This document shows, one piece after another, positions 13,362-26,390 of a stretch of 64,000 bases of DNA; the first letter of the stretch is position 1, and each line of letters opens with the position of its first letter. Source of the stretch: Bryum argenteum. Lineage: Eukaryota > Streptophyta > Bryopsida > Bryales > Bryaceae. The stretch is taken from assembly GCA_037043015.1 (NCBI GenBank), contig CM073326.1, forward strand, positions 15,694,345 through 15,758,344, written 5' to 3'. The position numbers and the translations under genes were made by a program. A model generated the notes under the pieces. The model saw only the letters and a program-made list of their open reading frames with translations. It was not told the origin of the DNA and made no database searches.

Positions 13362-13945
13362 TAGAAGATTTTGAGTTTGCCAATAAGTTCATGAGAAGTG
13401 TCAATCTTATTGCCCTTCCACTATTGTTCAGGTACTTGAAAGAGAAATTGTGATGGTGTCTAAGAACTTTTATGGGTTTGACAAAGTTCCTCGATCATTG
13501 AAAGTTCTTGTGAATCTAAACAAGTACAGTGTTGGCTTTTCAAATTACAACTTAGTGAGATTCTTTCCTATGAAAAATGGCACGTTTGATTCTCGAAATG
13601 CTAGTGTAAGAGGGTGTTCAAATAATAGCTTAATTTACTGCACAAGAAATCTACAAGGATGTTACCAGTGCGCAAGCAATCCTCGTGCATGGGGAAAATT
13701 AATAGGAAGATAGAGCAAGTGAAATCATTATTTTTGGAATCTTCAACAATGAGTCATGTATTTCTGAAATTAGAAATACAAATATTCCTAAATAGTGCCC
13801 TAAAGTGACACCCTACTATGTTCGCAGTGAATACAAGGTATTATCACATGAGGAAGCTCTTATGTACCTGTAAGTGAAAGTTACAAGAGTTCCATCTTAG
13901 ACCACTCTACTATATCATCCTATTCAACAACTCAGTAATGTAGTA

Positions 13946-14047
13946 CTCCCTCCGTCCCATTTATATTGTCCAATAGGTTCTCTCAAATCTACATTGCGAG
14001 GTAAATTTGAGAGAACCTACTGGACAATATAAATGGGACAGAGGGAG
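13946..14047. mobile_element. Stowaway MITE (102 bp), second copy
   Basis: Ends CTCCCTCCGTCCC and its inverted copy, with flanking TA at 13944-13945 and 14048-14049. Same length and near-identical body to the 13260 copy; both arms still pair almost fully, suggesting a recent insertion. Confidence 0.93.
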
Positions 14048-14467
14048 TACCAACCAGTGCTCAAAACATTCTATTCAACATGAATAGCATGGAGAGTGTA
14101 GTCAAACATGATTGAACGCGTTCACACTTTGATTCACGAAACGAGTCATTTGGTATGACCGTGAACGAACTGACTCTTGTTACCGACCGACTCGACTCGG
14201 AGTCTCGGACAGTCGGACAGTTGGACCGACCTCTAAAAAGGAGGTACCGAAAAGTAAGCACACGTGATTGTTGCTCTCCATTTAAAAGTACTGGTTGACT
14301 GGCTATGCGTCTTACAACCAAATATGGTTCAGAGCCCAAGGAGGAGTTGATGGTTGTAGGATTTAAATATTGATGATTTTTTAAGAAATGGAGGGGAAAA
14401 AATAAGGGTATTTGAATAAGGGAAAACACCAAAGAGGATATAAGAGAGTCCTGTAGGAAGATATTAA

Positions 14468-14692
14468 CCCCTAAAGGTCTGAGCGTGCCGTGGCGACCAC
14501 TAGAATATGGTGTATTATGGTTGTATTTGGAATGAATGCACACCTTTAATGGGTTTGAGTTCAAAGAAGAAGTTGACATTTGAATTAATGCGATTCTAGT
14601 GAGCTATTACGTTTCCAGTTTGGAGTTTCTTGTTGGTAGCAAATCCTAATTATACGATAGCGTACATACTATCCCTAAGGGACTTTTAAGGG
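14468..14692. mobile_element. TTAA-flanked MITE (225 bp)
   Basis: TTAA at 14464-14467 and 14693-14696. The left end CCCCTAAAGGTC and the reverse complement of the right end, CCCTTAAAAGTCCC, are imperfect inverted repeats. Same end type as 1197-1457. Confidence 0.65.
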
Positions 14693-14696
14693 TTAA

Positions 14697-15714
14697 TCTA
14701 AGGGTTCATCTTATCTCACCCCATATAATCTCAACTATCATACATCATTATGTAGTAACTTGTTGAGTGACAAGTCAATGAGTTACTCACGTCAAAATCT
14801 TCATTTTATCACCAACATGCAACCAACAAGGCGAAGAGCCGAGAGGAGATAATGTTCAACACATATATTTTATCTATTACAACACACCTTACACTCCCGT
14901 TTGTGTATTACCTACTTATTATTCGAAAAGAATCATAAAGACATTCTTACCATATTATTCACGTTGTTACCATATACAAGAATGAGGAGAATCAAATATG
15001 ATGTACTTTTCCACAATTTCTGATATTTAAAGACAAAGTTAAGCACAACAGCGATGCAAGTGGGAGAAAATTAATAATAAGTAATTAGCAACTAACCCAA
15101 TTGGGGTCACAAGTCGCGCAATTGTGGGAAATTTTCAACCAGACTGGGTCCGCCACTATGATTGGTTACGACCCAAGCGAACTATGGGCAGCTGCCAGCC
15201 AATGAGCGTCCGAGAAGACTGCCGCGAAAGTCCAACTCAGCCTCTTTTCATTGACTGGCCCCCGCCATTTCGGCTGACCTTTGAATCAAGCGCCTTCTTC
15301 GAAGACTCTCGGTTGACACGGACTCCTGTAGTGTTGAAATTCAAATTTCGGTGGTTGAATTCCAATTGTTTTTGTATTTTTTGTGATGTTACGCGCTCTT
15401 GCGCGATCCGCGATGACCCTTGCCCTTGAAGCCGTTCAAATGGTGGTCTCTACGACCTTCGCGATGGAAAATGATGTATTGAGCAATTCCGGTGCTCATT
15501 TGAGTTCTTTCGCTGAATGTCGGAGAAGAACTTGCACCGATGAGCATTTCGCGGATCTTTGAGCTTGATTGATGTGGAATTGGAGAATTTGCGGGGAGCG
15601 TGAACGTTCTTGGAAGGATTTGAGAATGTTCTGGGGGAGATTGACTACAAGGATTTGAGTTTTTTTGTTGAGATTTGAGTGGGAGGGGTTTGAGTGGGCG
15701 GAAGACTTGGAGCT
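14697..15714. other. Intergenic DNA and probable 5' leader of the 15.7 kb gene
   Basis: AT-rich until about 15100, then composition shifts toward that of the following gene. No separate gene is supported. Confidence 0.4.
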
Positions 15715-16839
15715 ATGAAGCCGGCGAAAGGGCATCCGGGGGCTCCGCATGTGCAGACGAAAGGTCTACCTCCCGGTCTGCATTTGCATGCAATGCCGGC
15801 GCTGTCGCCCGTTCTGGAAGAACGGTCGCCGCTCTCGTTCCACGGGAATGTTGTTGATGCGGAGACGCCGACAACTGCGAGTGCGCCTGAGATTGTGAGT
15901 GCTTCTGCAGATGTATGTGTGCCTGCGACCGAGGTGCCGGCGGATTGGTTCAAGCAGCGGAAGGCTACGACTACGGAGAGCAGGTTTAAGGAAGAGCGAA
16001 CGGTGCCGGGGGAGAGAGAGAGTGCGGAGGATCCTGTGGAGTCGGGATTCCGGTCACGCGTTTCGATGATGGTGACTCAATTTCGTAGTAAGAGAAGTAC
16101 TGAGCGAGCGCCATCGCAGATAATTTTGGAGAAGCCTGCGGTGCAGGTGAAGGGATCTCCTCACAAGGCTACGAAGTCGAAGTCAAAGTTTAGTCTCAAT
16201 CCGTTTAACCTGTTTGCGAAGCTGCGGGATTCTTATATCCATTTGATGAATGGCGTGGCGACGTCAGGCATGGTTGCTAGTGGTCCAGTAGGGGATTCGT
16301 CTGCACAGCATTCTACTTTGTTTTTCTCGCGGGAGATGGACAAGGACGCAGTCTCAAAGATTAGGGAGCTCGAGCACGATTCGCTGGCGGATGCTGAATA
16401 CCGCCAATTGCAGGCAATGGCATTTCCTCGAAACTCTTCGAAGGTGAAGCCCTTCGTTGAGCCTCTGCCGCAACGAAGCAAGTCAACTAGGAACTATCCG
16501 GACCTTGGCTTGTTTTCGTCCTCCAGGTCTGGCCGGGGCTCAGGACGAAGATTTAGCGGAGAACTTCCGAGAAGCAAATCCAATGGTTTATCAGATGAAG
16601 TTTACTTCAATCGCAAACTTAGAGGCTCCAAGAAAAACAAACCGCACATTAATCCTTACGCCGACGATGACTGGAAAGCAAGTGCAGTCGCTCGTGGACC
16701 GAAGCCTGATGCGAAGCAAGGCAGCCCGAGTGATTTTCAGTTTCAGCGAGAGAGAAGGAATGCTGATACAGACGCCCAAGCAGAGTTTAGGCTACAGCAG
16801 AGCGCATCGACAGGGTCATTATTCAAATACAGGCATTGA
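15715..16839 (+). CDS. Plant protein of unknown function, basic and serine-rich
   Basis: A single-exon frame of 374 residues from the ATG at 15715 to TGA at 16837-16839. A GTG-opened extension of seven codons exists upstream but the ATG is preferred. The protein is hydrophilic, rich in Ser, Arg and Lys, and probably largely disordered. A short hydrophobic/aromatic island at about residues 155-185 (LNPFNLFAKLRDSYIHLMNG) resembles, in my recollection, a conserved stretch of plant proteins of unknown function. Later blocks have RS-type spacing (SRSGRGSGRRFSGELPRSKS), typical of phosphorylation targets. No signal peptide, transmembrane helix or catalytic motif is seen. The C-terminus ends in a conserved-looking SASTGSLFKYRH. 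I do not assign a function. Confidence 0.75.
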   Translation: MKPAKGHPGAPHVQTKGLPPGLHLHAMPALSPVLEERSPLSFHGNVVDAETPTTASAPEIVSASADVCVPATEVPADWFKQRKATTTESRFKEERTVPGERESAEDPVESGFRSRVSMMVTQFRSKRSTERAPSQIILEKPAVQVKGSPHKATKSKSKFSLNPFNLFAKLRDSYIHLMNGVATSGMVASGPVGDSSAQHSTLFFSREMDKDAVSKIRELEHDSLADAEYRQLQAMAFPRNSSKVKPFVEPLPQRSKSTRNYPDLGLFSSSRSGRGSGRRFSGELPRSKSNGLSDEVYFNRKLRGSKKNKPHINPYADDDWKASAVARGPKPDAKQGSPSDFQFQRERRNADTDAQAEFRLQQSASTGSLFKYRH

Positions 16840-18146
16840 TTGATAATCAGCTACTGAGCAACGCCGGTAAACTCTCTTGCACTTCTCAAAAGCGACAATC
16901 GAAAACGAGGATCAGACTTAACTCATAGCGAACGAGGTCGGAGCTCTTCCATGGACGCAAACCGGTGATCAGATGCACAATGCATTGTAATCGCATCCCA
17001 AGACTCGCGCAGGGAATGTGAGATAGATAAAGTTCCAGCACATCCCATTATATATATTTCCGTAGACTGTGTAGAGGAGATTTGTGTCGTGCCTGCCGTG
17101 GCACCCTATCTCTGTTTCGAAGGGTACTGCGGTGTCAGGATTTCAATCGTGTGCCGACCATGACACTCATACGTGCTGCATTGTCAGCAACAGAAGGATC
17201 TTGCGGAAACATTCCACTTGGTCGTCTGCAGAAATATATATATGTTGCCCTAGAACTGATTCCGTTCGAGGTATGAGAATTTTTACGCGATGATATTTCG
17301 TACAACATGAAGCAAGTATATACCAATTTTGTCTGTTTCCAAGTAGTATTCTCATGAATAAACTTAGAGGCATCAATCGATCAGTATTAATCATTTTCCT
17401 TCCTGTCAGAATGCAATGTTCATTATATTGCATCTCTGTGCTCCGAAGAGTCGTACGTGGTAGAGCTACTCAACAGTGTTTATCTACGTTGGTCTTGAGA
17501 CCAGAGATATTGTATCTCTACGGATCTTTGATGCTTGATTGTGCTTGTATGCTTGAAATGCCTGATCACTGTTTTCCTAAAATTCAGTTGATTTGTTATA
17601 GGCATCACCCAAGGGCAGTGATCATGTAAGTTTGTATGACTTGAATACTAAAACCTGATTTTGCGTGCATGTGTTGTTCTGATGCTTTATAGTACCACAC
17701 CTGGGTAAGCATTGAGTAACAATAATCAGATCATTGCAGGAGGCCCTCAGCTTCCAGCATAGAGGTTGTCGCCGAGGCCAAGCTCCATGCAGAAATATGT
17801 TCATGACTCTCCTCCTTAAATTCAATAAATCACTTGCACTTTTCACAATAGATGATCAGCCTATGCGAGCTTGCCCGTCAGTAGGATGCAAAATAGTCAC
17901 TCGAAGTTTCACGTTGTTGCAGACATCATTGCAGTGGAGTACACCGATAAGGTCTCAAAGAACCTATATCATGAAACTTACTGAGCTGCCATATGATGTT
18001 TGATATTCAGCCGACACTTTGAAGAAATCTACAAAGGCTTAGAAACTACCTGAATTCTGAATTCAGGTGCTGACCAAGGTCAGTCCTTGAATTACACCAA
18101 AAGATTCCTTGCCAAGAAGTAGTAGGGAATAGGAGAAGCGATCTGG
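16840..18146. other. Region between two convergent genes
   Basis: Holds the 3' flanks of the 15.7 kb gene (+) and the ABCB gene (-). The sequence has a few 60-90 codon frames with no domains. No RNA gene was recognised. Confidence 0.4.
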
Positions 18147-21100
18147 CTACCTTGGTGGTTCATCAGGTTTACTGATGTGATTGCTGTTCTGCTGGTGGAC
18201 AAGGTGGGCGTAGATGCTGGCAGGTGTGGCGATCAACTCCTGGTGACTGCCTTGCTCGGCCACCATCCCGTCTTGCACAACAGCAATGGAATCAGCATGG
18301 TGGACAGTGGAGAGCCGGTGCGCAATGACGACCGTGGTGCGACCCACCATGAACTGGTTGAGCGCATCTTGCACCACCATCTCCGACTGTGAATCGAGGG
18401 AGCTCGTGGCCTCATCAAGCAACAAGATTGCCGGGCTTCGCAACACAGCCCTAGCGATTGCAACTCGCTGCTTCTGCCCTGCGGAGAGCTGCACGCCCAG
18501 CTCCCCTACCGAGGTTCTATAGCCTTTCGGAAGCGCACTGATGAAGGAATGTGCATGCGCGACCTTTGCAGCTTCCACAACTTCACTCTCTGTGGCCTCC
18601 TCTTTGCCATACCGGATGTTGTCATAAATTGTGGTCGCAAAAAGAGTAGGCTCTTGTTGCACCAGACTCATGTGCTTGCGGAGCGAACGCAAACGGAACC
18701 TCCGAATGTCCTTGCCGTCTATGAACACTCGGCCAGATAGGGGGTCGTAGAATCGCAAGATCAAGCCAATTAAGGTTGACTTGCCGGCGCCGCTGGCTCC
18801 TACAAGGGCTAAGCTGCTGCCTGCTCGCACCCTTAAATTGAAGTCCTTGAAAATGGGAACTTCATTTCGTGTTGGATAGTTAAACACCACGTGACGGAGC
18901 TCAATGTCGCCCTTCACTTCCTGAATCTGCATTGTGATTAACCAATATCAGTCTTGTGAGCTCTCTCAAAGACAAGAATCATGATCCATGATCTATGAGA
19001 TCCATGATCATGTATTCATTGAGGTTGAGCCTCATTGAGGTTGTGACGAATTAAACAGGACTAGTTAGTACTGACTACTGAGCTACAATAGCATAAAACG
19101 GGCTCTCACTTGTTCTCCAGCAGGACTGTCGGGATCAATCTTCGTCTTGCGGTCTAAGATCTGGAAGACGGAGGCCAAAGACTGACTACTCTTCACAAAG
19201 TCCGGAGCCATTGCGACCGTCTCTGCCACCCCAAATGCTGCAAAGATGAGCACCATGAGCATTTTGATGGTATTGCCAAAAGTCGCGTGACCGGCTTTTA
19301 CGAGCGTAGATGCGTACCACAGTGCCAAAGCGTATGAACTGTACATAAAGAACTGCGAGGCCCCATATCCTATTCCTGCCACTTGCCCTCGCAGCAACAA
19401 GTTCCGTCGCGGAATTCTCAGCTCTCGAATGTACAGATTCAGCACCTGTCAAGTGGACAAACTAGTATGCAAATCTTTCAGGTGACTCAATATTAATCTC
19501 TCCCCTTCCCACCTTCTAATCACTAACCATACTCGATGTCAATATATTAACGAGGAGTGTAAATTGGTCAAATTTAGATGATTTCGAGTTAGAGCCGTAT
19601 GGCCATGCGTCGAGGAATAGACTACTGAAGCTGCAAGAGTTTACGATCAGGGTACCTTAGATTCGGCACAAAACGCGGCGACGGTACGAATGTTGGACAC
19701 AGCTTCGCCCACTATAATGCTAGCTCTTGCATATGATTTGTCCAAGTCTCCACTGAATCCCTTCAGGAATAGATTCTGTATTTCCACATTGTGAAAAGAA
19801 TGGCTCAATTGAGAAGCTGGCTCCGGCGAAGAACATGGATGTCAGTTGCAGTTGTTGCAGTACTATACCAAGTGGCTACGTGGATATTGTAAAATTAGTT
19901 TACACGATAGAGTTCTTGATCAGCTCAGGCTTAATACCTCCCCGACCAAGGCGCCAATAACGAAGGGGAAAGTAGCGACCATGACCCACGCCACTCGCCA
20001 TTCCAGAGCGAAGACAATGGCCATCGCTGTGATAATGAGAGCCAAATTCTGCACAATGGTGCTCAGCCGGTCACCCACTGCGGATCGAACAAACATGGCG
20101 TTCGTTGACAGCCTCGTTCCCAAAACGTTGGTGTTGTTGTCCACGTCGTCAAAGAAGGCCACTTCATTCAGCAGTATTCCTGGAGTCAACAGACAGCATC
20201 AGACTGAGGTAAGCCTGATGAGAAGACGTCCTGCACTATTTTCTTTCCGACCTCCATAGCTTTCATAAATGAGCACCCAGACGGGAATGGGAGGGTAAGC
20301 ATAGCGTACAGTACGTACTTTGAAAGAGAACCTCTCGCACTCGTTTGGTGAGAGCTTCTCCCATTGAAGCCATGAAATAGTTCTGCATGACATGTCCAAT
20401 AAGCACAAGTACTGCAGTGCCCCCAAAGATTGCCGAATACTTCTGAACCTCTCTCTTGATGAGGTGTTTATCTGGGCTGTAGAATGTCACTAATACCTGA
20501 TCACACATTTCGAGAGATTCGTTTAATTACGCTCACCGAAACAGAGGAAAGTACTTCAATTAAGAGATACAGTAAGCAGGTAAGGTACCATCCTGTGAAA
20601 TCTATAGCGAAGCCAATCCTATAACTACGAGGAATTTACTTCCAGTGGTAATCGAGAAAGCTTAGCCAAAGGCTAACTGTAACATCAGTCAGTGTAACTT
20701 CGACCAATTTTAACCCGGAGATTCTGTATCCACATGTCCGAAAAGCGCTGTGTAGCTGTGTATTTATTGCACAAGTTATGAATGCATGTGCAGGCTGATG
20801 AAAACCAACCTGACCAATAACAAAGGCAGCAAGTGGAAATTCGCATCCGGCGATAATTGCACCGAAGCTTCCGAACAAAGCGTGGTGCCATTCCGGGCGG
20901 TTCAACATCAGTAGCCTCCACGCGGATGGTTTCGGTAATGTTGGGGATGCAGCAAGATCGAGGCGTGCCTCAGACATGCCGTCTGAATCTGCGAAGCTGC
21001 GATTCTCAGAAGCTCCTCGCACGTACCTGAGGTAATGCACCTCTAACACAAGTTATGATCCATGTTAAAGTTGGCGCCTTTGCCAATAAGTGGATGCTTC

Positions 21101-24100
21101 TCCTTCTCTGTGCAGAATAATTCATTAACCTTGTCGATGGGAACATGATTATTAGATCTTTGTAGCAAGTTCTGAAACACTATCGGTGTGCTAGGCCGTT
21201 TGCAACGCGGGTGCAGGTGTAATCAATACCTGGGATGAACGCTGGAGGCAGCATCATTTGAAGGCGATCGGGCCGCTTGCATGTTGATCATAGTAGCGTA
21301 AGCGCCGGGCTCCTCCTTGGCCATTAGCACATCGTGGGTACCACTCTCCACAATCTGCCCTTGCTGCATGACAGCAATGGTGTCGGCATTTCGAACAGTG
21401 GACAACCGATGGGCGATCATGACCGTGGTTCTTCCCACCATGAGCGAATCCAGAGCCTTGCAGATAATTTGCTCGGAGTCGGTGTCCAGAGCGCTTGTTG
21501 CCTCGTCTAGTATCAAGATCTTCGGGTCAGTCAGCATCGCCCTAGCTATGGCCAGCCTCTGTCTTTCACCTCCAGAAAGCTGTACGCCTCTCTCCCCTAC
21601 CTGAAGCCATGTCAAACTCTTTCATATATCCTTTCACGTACTAGGTCAGTCGCAACTAGAGAGGACGTGCGTGATAGGAGTCCTGGACCTGAGTATCGTA
21701 GCCCTGAGGGAAGCGGCTGATGAAGGCGTGTGCGAAGGCGGCCGTGGAGGCAGCGACGATCTCCTCCATCGTCGCATCTTCCTTCCCATAAATGAGATTT
21801 TCGCGGATGGTCGTTGCGAATAGAGCTGGCTCTTGATTGACCAGCCCAATCTGTCGCCGAAGCCATTTTAGATCCAGAGACTTCAAGTTATGCCCATCCA
21901 GTAGCACCTCACCTGTATATAGTCCATGTGTCCATGGTTCAGTCTCTTCAGAGCTTGAGGCACACGTAATGCTTCAGATCAGTTTCATAGCAACTACTTT
22001 GGTGGGGAGTTGAGGAGTTACCAGAGATGGGATCATAGAACCTCACAATCAAGGACACAAGGGTGCTCTTGCCGCAACCACTACTGCCCACAATGGCGAT
22101 GGACTTGGCCGGTTCGATGTTGAGATTGAAGTTCTGAAAAACTGGCGTATGAGGCCTTGATGGGTAGCAAAATCCCACATCTCGTAACTCAATGTTGCCT
22201 TTCACCTTCATGAGAAAAGAGCTCACACAATAAGATAAAATCGAAGCTCATTCGTAGCTAGAGCACGATGTGATCAAGGCAAAGTGCTCTACAACACCAG
22301 GTACACAATAAGCTTCCTCCATGTTCTATACGAAGTATGTAAATATTCTTGTCATTCAAGACGCAGTTGAGCTTTTCGAATGATAAGATTCTAAGGAAAT
22401 GGAGTGTCTACCAATGCCAACTGTTTGCCCATCGTGTTCAGGCTTGTGTGACCCAGCCCTGGCCGCCTTTTTATCATCTCAAAGATTTTAAAAGCAGCTG
22501 CCCTTCCTTTGGAGAATGCTGCTAGATTGGGAGAGGCCTGACCCAAAGCTCTGGCAACAGCACACAGAAAACTCTGTTGGTCATAGAAAACACTTGCAAT
22601 GAATCTTAAACCCTTAAACCCATAGGATCTGATGTTTAATGGCACTGCGAAGAAGAATCAATGTAACTAAGGTGGCCTAATCTTCACATGACGCCTTTCT
22701 TGATTATGAATGTGAAGTTGGACATGTTTTGAAGGTGGAGTGAGGGATGTGGAAAAGAGGGGGTGCGCACATTCCGCCCACAACGACATTGAGAATGGTG
22801 GTGAAGGCTTTGCCACCATTGGTAGCGCCATGCCGCACCAGCTTGCCTGCGTACCACAGCAACAGAGCCCACGCGCCCACGCACAGTGCGTACGTGAAGC
22901 CCAAGGTCACCCCCTTGGCCAACCCCGCTTGCTTCCCCAGCTTCAACGTCGTCTGCAATTGCTTCGAGTACGCGCTCACCGCTCTCATCTCGCCCACGTA
23001 CGCGTACACCGTGCGCACTTGCGTGATCGCCTTCAACGGTATGCAAATCGCAACTTAATTTGTCTTCTCAGAAACGAGATGTCAAACAGAAAAAAGAGAG
23101 GAAAGAAACGGTCCACTACCTGGTCTACCGTTCGGCCAGCGTCTTCGTATGCTTTCTGGCTGCGAGACGCGTGGGCGGTCATCGTGATTGCGTAAGCACT
23201 CCCGGCAACAACGACAGCCGGCACCACTGCCAATGTGGTGAGCGAGAGCTGCCACACTGACGAGAATCCCACTGCGAATCCCGCGATGAACTTCGCCATG
23301 AAATGGATAAAATTCCCTGTCTACACAGCCACATGCGGTTTCTCATGCTATCGCCACGCTAACCATGTACACCAAGAGTTGCCTAGTGGCTTCTAGAATC
23401 ATATTGAAGTATTGTTAACCAAAGCCATCAATTCGTGTGATTTTTTGCAGGGTCTCCTCTGTTGTTGAGATCTGCATGGGCAGCCATCCCTCGTACCTTC
23501 TCGCTGATGACGTCTTGCACCAGGGAGATGTCTTGAGCAGTGTGGCTAATAACCTCTGCAGTGTTGGCGTTGGTGTCGAAGTAGCCCACATCTTGGCTCA
23601 GCGCGGATTGCAAGTACCGCACACGAATGCGTCCGGATTGCCGCTCTCCCGTTTGCATCCAGCAAGCGACCTCTGCAACCGCAGCCCCATCAGATCAATC
23701 ATGCATTAGGGTTGGCGTATCACTGAGGAAGAGGCTGTCACCTCTCAGGTATTCATATACCCAGATTCTCTACCCATTTTCTTTGAATGCAAGATGATCC
23801 TGAGGTTGACAAATCTTCGGTTCTAAATAATTTACGCCAGGAGTCCAATTTTGTCTACTCTACATCTTTACTGAAATATTGACTTGAAAGGTTACAGCAT
23901 ATGTAAAGCATAGAGGATTTGTGGTTGTGGTTACGAGTGCAATTCTCAGCGGCATTCTCTATCATCTGATCAAAGAGAAGAATTGAGAAGTGAGAGAGGC
24001 ACGCACCCATCCAGGAAGCGAACATAACGACGAGGCCCAAGTAGAACATGCTGAGGGCTTCCTTGCCGACTTCTTGCGCGAGTCGATGCGGGTGATGTTG

Positions 24101-25078
24101 GTTGAACCCAAAGGCATTGATGAGCCTACCAAAGAAGACGAAGAAGATGGGCACGGCCACACCATGCGCGCACGCGCCCAGCGAGCCCAGAAACATGAGC
24201 AAGTAGTCCACCGTGTCCGCGTAAGAGAAGAGAATCAGAAACGAGAGCTTGGCTTCGGGCTGCGGTTTCACGGCGGGATGATCGTCCACCACCGCCACCA
24301 CCACTTTCTTGGTCTCCACTTTCTTCACCGTCAGCCCCAGAATCGGCTGCCTCTCCAGCGTCAGCTTCGGCACCACGAACACATGCGTCTTCTCGGGCGC
24401 CAGCTCCTCGTCCACCTGAATAGTTACTGTCACTTCCAGTCATACGAAACTACTCCTTCCCCACCCGCAAATCTCTTCAATTCGTAAGTAAAGAGGTCCG
24501 AAGCAATGTTAGGATTGTCATAAGCATCTGACCTGAGTGCTCTCTGACTGTGCTCCTAACTCCAGGGCGCTTGAAGTCATATCCCACATCGAACTCTGGT
24601 CGTCGTTGTGATAGTCGTCGTCATGGGGGGGCGAGGGCGGAGTGGAGAAGTGCTCACCAGCAGGTTCTCCAGCGATGGGTGAACCGGGACAAAGGCAGGT
24701 CGGATTCAGATGGCGCGGCGCGTGGGTTGCTTTCAGTGCCGCAGCTGCCGCCGCGTCCACGAGCTCCACATCGGCCAAGGCTCGCAATGCCGCCGTCTTC
24801 TCCAAGCACCTACAACAATGAAACGGAACTCTCAACCGATTGCCTCATTTGTAAGCACCCTCAAACCCAGCTTAGCTCTGATACACGTACCTCTCCAAGT
24901 CTTTCTCGAACCCCTCGATGTATTTCGGCAGATCCACACTGCCAACCTCCTCGCCTTGCGAACTTGAGCCGCATTCTGGCTGCTTGGCCTCCGTCACCGT
25001 GACCGGAACAGCAGCCTCCGCAGCAACCTCTTGCTCAATACTCTTGTCGCGAGCTTCCTCATTCTCTGAATTCTCCAT
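18147..25078 (-). CDS. ABCB: ABCB-type full-size ABC transporter (MDR/P-glycoprotein subfamily)
   Basis: Sixteen exons on the minus strand: 25078-24891, 24809-24533, 24415-24007, 23672-23497, 23320-23120, 23030-22771, 22550-22412, 22205-22022, 21912-21689, 21600-21230, 21026-20810, 20496-20319, 20179-19938, 19775-19656, 19445-19110 and 18920-18147. All junctions are GT-AG and in frame, giving 1431 residues. The order is TMD1-NBD1-TMD2-NBD2. NBD1 has Walker [10 protein letters not shown] (590-598), signature LSGGE (694-698) and Walker B ILILDE (714-719). NBD2 has Walker [10 protein letters not shown] (1215-1223), a variant signature LSAGQ (1319-1323), ILLLDEA and the His loop IAHRLSTV. The family exports auxin, lipids or other small molecules at the plasma membrane; the substrate cannot be read from the sequence. 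TMD1 begins only near residue 205, so the N-terminus is about 170 residues longer than usual. Most like the Arabidopsis ABCB13/14 group by eye. Confidence 0.92.
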
Positions 25079-26390
25079 TGATCACTGGCGGGAATCCCAA
25101 GCGGCCCCCAAATGTGCTACAACTGACGCTCAAGCGCGGCAGCTGATCATCACAGTCTCCACTTCTGAGCCTCGGCAGTTACTCAACTGCACAGATACCG
25201 CAGTATCTCGAAAGCTAACAATTGGGGAAACTGCCGATCTCATGAAAATGCAATGGTCTCCGATCAAAATAACACCACAAGTTTGGGCTCATTCCATCGT
25301 CAGCTGATCGATTGCTCGCTGGTGGTCATTAACTTTCTCCGCGATGGCAGCAATAACTGTAGGTTTCACTTCAGATCAAACCCTGGGTCCCAAAGGCTTC
25401 TCGATCGGTCATCTGTCACGTAACAGCGGGATGGGCAATCGCACCGAATTTTATGGAATGAGAGTGCGTTGGCCTTAATGAGAGCCGGAGCTGGAACCGT
25501 TGAGACAGTTAGCATCAACAGACTTGGCAATCACCTCAAGTGCAAGTAAGGTAACCACACCGTGGTCGCTGAGTCTCAAATGAATCTTTGTGAGAGAAAT
25601 ATAAGAATTAAAGTATGACCGCTTGTATCACATGGGAGTTTTAAAGTTTGAAGTTCACAGATAGATGACTTGAAGGTAACATGAGCTTTCAAGAGCAATT
25701 TGATATATGGTGTATGTCAATTTATTTTTGTTAATGATGACCTCTAAAGAGGTAAAAGTTTTGAGATTTGTTTGTGGAATGCTTGGAAATAATTTGGAAC
25801 ATCATGAACGAAAGAGACTTATCCATGCTCCTTAGCATGTGGTGCTTGCCGTATGTTGTACACCAAATTATTGCGAAGGAGACTCTAATTCTAAGTCACA
25901 CTTTATAACATTCTCAATGTAATAAGTTGATAACCGTAAGGTAACACTCAATAGCACGCAAATTTCAAATTGACAAGCTCATTGTGGAGTTGCCTAAGGG
26001 AATCAATTTGGAAAATGTGCAAGGCATGTATGAGATGTGCAAAGCATGTATGAAATTTGACCACTCTCTCGTATATTTGAAATTATTTTGAATTACCTGT
26101 GAATTTTGGAAGTTGGAGCCGAAGGTATACTTTAGAATGTAACACCCAAGACTCCATCTAAAATCCTCCTCCCAGGGACATTAAATCTTGAAAATGGAAG
26201 GAGAAATCAATCTATAAGCTAGTTAAGTAGACTATTCAGTTTTTGTTCCTATTCAGTTTTTGTTCCTATTCAGTCTTCTACATTGTTACCTCAATAGCAA
26301 AACCACCTTCATACAAGTAGTGGCCACCTTCATACCACTTGAACTATCTAGCTCAACCTTCACATGAACTACTTGCTCAAATTTTAACCT
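25079..26390. other. Upstream region of the ABCB gene, then intergenic DNA
   Basis: The first 300-400 bases are the likely promoter and leader of the minus-strand ABCB gene; no clear TATA box was found. A short direct repeat, CTATTCAGTTTTTGTTC twice, lies at about 26232-26270. Confidence 0.4.

Larger units (their letters stand above)
11528..13892. mobile_element. Large inverted-repeat DNA transposon relic carrying nested elements
   Basis: The left end (11528 onward, with TCTTCACTCACAGGTACATA and ATAGTAGGGTGTCACT) is found inverted at about 13800-13892 (AGTGACACCCTACTATG, TATGTACCTGTAAGTGAA). The arms are imperfect over about 90 bases, and the whole is about 2.36 kb. No transposase frame survives. 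A TTAA-type element at 11849-12821 and a Stowaway element at 13260-13361 lie inside. A related copy lies at 51147-54603. Confidence 0.65.

Noticed and set aside
24126..24443. ATG in ABCB intron 2 as an alternative start
   Set aside because: Its frame differs from that of exon 3, so it would not make the transporter.
23990..24487. 165-codon plus-strand frame and similar ones across 18-25 kb
   Set aside because: Antisense shadows of the ABCB exons.
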